Shown piece after piece: positions 20,818-21,539 of a stretch of 21,539 nucleotides of DNA (positions within the stretch are counted from its first letter, which is position 1; each line of letters opens with the position of its first letter). Below the pieces are notes generated by a model. The model was not told the DNA's origin and did not search any database. It was given only the letters and a program-made list of their open reading frames with translations. The position numbers and the translations under genes were made by a program. The DNA lies in assembly GCA_902362975.1 (NCBI GenBank), contig CABIYO010000044.1, positions 1 to 21,539 on the forward strand. The letters run 5' to 3'. Origin of the DNA: Caryophanales bacterium (lineage in GTDB: Bacteria; Bacillota; Bacilli; Exiguobacteriales; Exiguobacteriaceae).

Positions 20818-21539
20818 TTGAAGACAATAAAAATCAAACTAAAACCGACAAAAGAACAAGCGAAAGAATTTCATCGTATAACTACGGAGTACATCAGACA
20901 AGCCAATCTCCTTGTTCAACGAGCGGTTAAAGAGGAAAAGTTTCCACGAGTCACATCAAAAAATATTGAATCCAACATACCTTCGGTCGTAAAAAACGAA
21001 TTGATACGGTATGCTAAATCCAAGCACAAACAATTTGGACAGTGTGTTTTCAAAAAGCCAACAGCTTCTTGGAACAACCAAAATTTCTCCATCGGAAAAT
21101 CAAGTATTGCGTTTCCTATTATAGTCGACGGGAAAACAACGAAAACAGCGATTAAAGCAATAATTCCAAGCCACTTATATCAAGATTTAACAACTCTTAA
21201 ACTTGGCTCTTTGCGAATCACCAAAAAAGGATTCCATTGGATGGCACAAATTAGCGTCCATACAGAACCTCTTGAGGCAAGCGGGACAGAAGTACTCGGT
21301 ATTGACTTGGGCATTCTCTGCCCGGCTGTAGCCGTTGTTGGCTCAACGAGGAAAACAAAATTCTTCGGCAATGGTAGGCAAAACAAGTTTATCCGAAGAA
21401 AGTACAAGCAACTTCGAAAAGAGCTTGGGAGTAAAAAGAAACTGAATGCGATTAAACGAATTAGCGACAAAGAATCTAGAATCATGCGGGACATCAATCA
21501 TAAGATTTCCAAAGATATTGTGGGTTTCGCAGTGGAAAA
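20818..21539 (+). CDS. tnpB: TnpB, RNA-guided nuclease of the second IS200/IS605 element (C-terminus off the window)
   Basis: The frame starts at TTG behind AAAGGAGGGG and is open for 240 codons to the window end. It begins MKTIKIKLKPTKEQAKEF, a TnpB-type N-terminus. The middle holds a beta-rich wedge-like domain ending LRITKKGFHWMAQISV. The first RuvC motif VLGIDLGILCPAVAVV (about 160-175) has its catalytic Asp. A basic helical bundle follows (FIRRKYKQLRKELGSKKKLNAIKRI). The RuvC Glu, the zinc finger, the last Asp and the omega RNA would lie beyond the window. TnpB cuts DNA next to a short target motif under guidance of the omega RNA and favours element retention. It is unrelated in detail to the TnpB at the left edge. 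Confidence 0.9.
   Translation, partial: MKTIKIKLKPTKEQAKEFHRITTEYIRQANLLVQRAVKEEKFPRVTSKNIESNIPSVVKNELIRYAKSKHKQFGQCVFKKPTASWNNQNFSIGKSSIAFPIIVDGKTTKTAIKAIIPSHLYQDLTTLKLGSLRITKKGFHWMAQISVHTEPLEASGTEVLGIDLGILCPAVAVVGSTRKTKFFGNGRQNKFIRRKYKQLRKELGSKKKLNAIKRISDKESRIMRDINHKISKDIVGFAVE

Larger units (their letters stand above)
20546..21539 (+). mobile_element. IS200/IS605-type element with tnpB and a divergent RHH gene (right end off the window)
   Basis: The element begins after a TTTAC in the sensor gene (left limit inferred). It contains the left-end hairpin, a minus-strand 47-codon gene, a divergent promoter region and tnpB, which runs off the window. It is visibly richer in A and T than the flagellar genes, which suggests recent acquisition. 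No tnpA is seen, so movement would need a transposase in trans. Confidence 0.75.

Noticed and set aside
1..21539. CRISPR arrays, tRNA or rRNA genes and riboswitches
   Set aside because: No regularly spaced repeats, tRNA-like cloverleaf segments or known leader motifs were recognised by eye.

Overview
The window looks like a chromosomal segment of a motile, competence-gene-bearing Gram-positive of the order Bacillales, most likely Exiguobacterium. This rests on the gene order yvyE-lytR / degS-degU-degV / comFA-comFC-yvyF-flgM-flgN-flgK-flgL-yviE-fliW-csrA, strong AAGGAGG-type ribosome binding sites, moderate GC, GTG/TTG starts and CcpA-type cre sites. The genus is an inference; the order is well supported.

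Left part (1-3330): the 5' end of an IS200/IS605-type tnpB on the minus strand, whose left end abuts an acyltransferase-3 gene that has lost its original first codons. Next come a small Asp23/Gls24-family gene, a beta-phosphoglucomutase gene behind a promoter with two LacI-type operators and a cre, and a small coiled-coil plus winged-helix protein resembling Bacillus Rok (nucleoid protein, competence repressor, silencer of foreign DNA).

Cell-wall and two-component block (3363-9152): tagO-like glycosyl-phosphate transferase on the plus strand converges with a LytR-CpsA-Psr ligase and an IMPACT/YigZ protein (yvyE) on the minus strand across a perfect 19-bp bidirectional terminator. Divergent from yvyE are degS-degU, then a DegV-family lipid-binding protein.

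Trehalose block (9157-13310): treR, then a promoter carrying two 18-bp tre operators and a cre, then treB (PTS EIIBC) and treA (phosphotrehalase). It sits between degV and comFA, which I recall as close neighbours in Bacillus subtilis, so it looks like a lineage-specific insertion into an old gene order.

Competence and flagellar block (13398-20135): comFA and comFC (DNA uptake), yvyF, flgM (anti-sigma-D), a strong terminator, flgN, flgK, flgL, yviE, fliW and csrA. A well-formed sigma-D promoter lies at the very end of comFC. FlgM controls sigma-D, FlgN chaperones FlgK/FlgL, and FliW/CsrA control flagellin translation.

Right part (20212-21539): the N-terminal membrane sensor of a probable signalling protein, cut off by a second, AT-richer IS200/IS605-type element. 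This element carries tnpB and, divergently, a 47-residue ribbon-helix-helix gene found by direct reading. The two share a 57-bp intergenic core whose 11-bp inverted repeat runs into both ribosome binding sites. This possible self-regulated TnpB module is the most unusual structure in the window. No intergenic stretch exceeds 300 bases, and I saw no tRNA, rRNA, CRISPR array or riboswitch.
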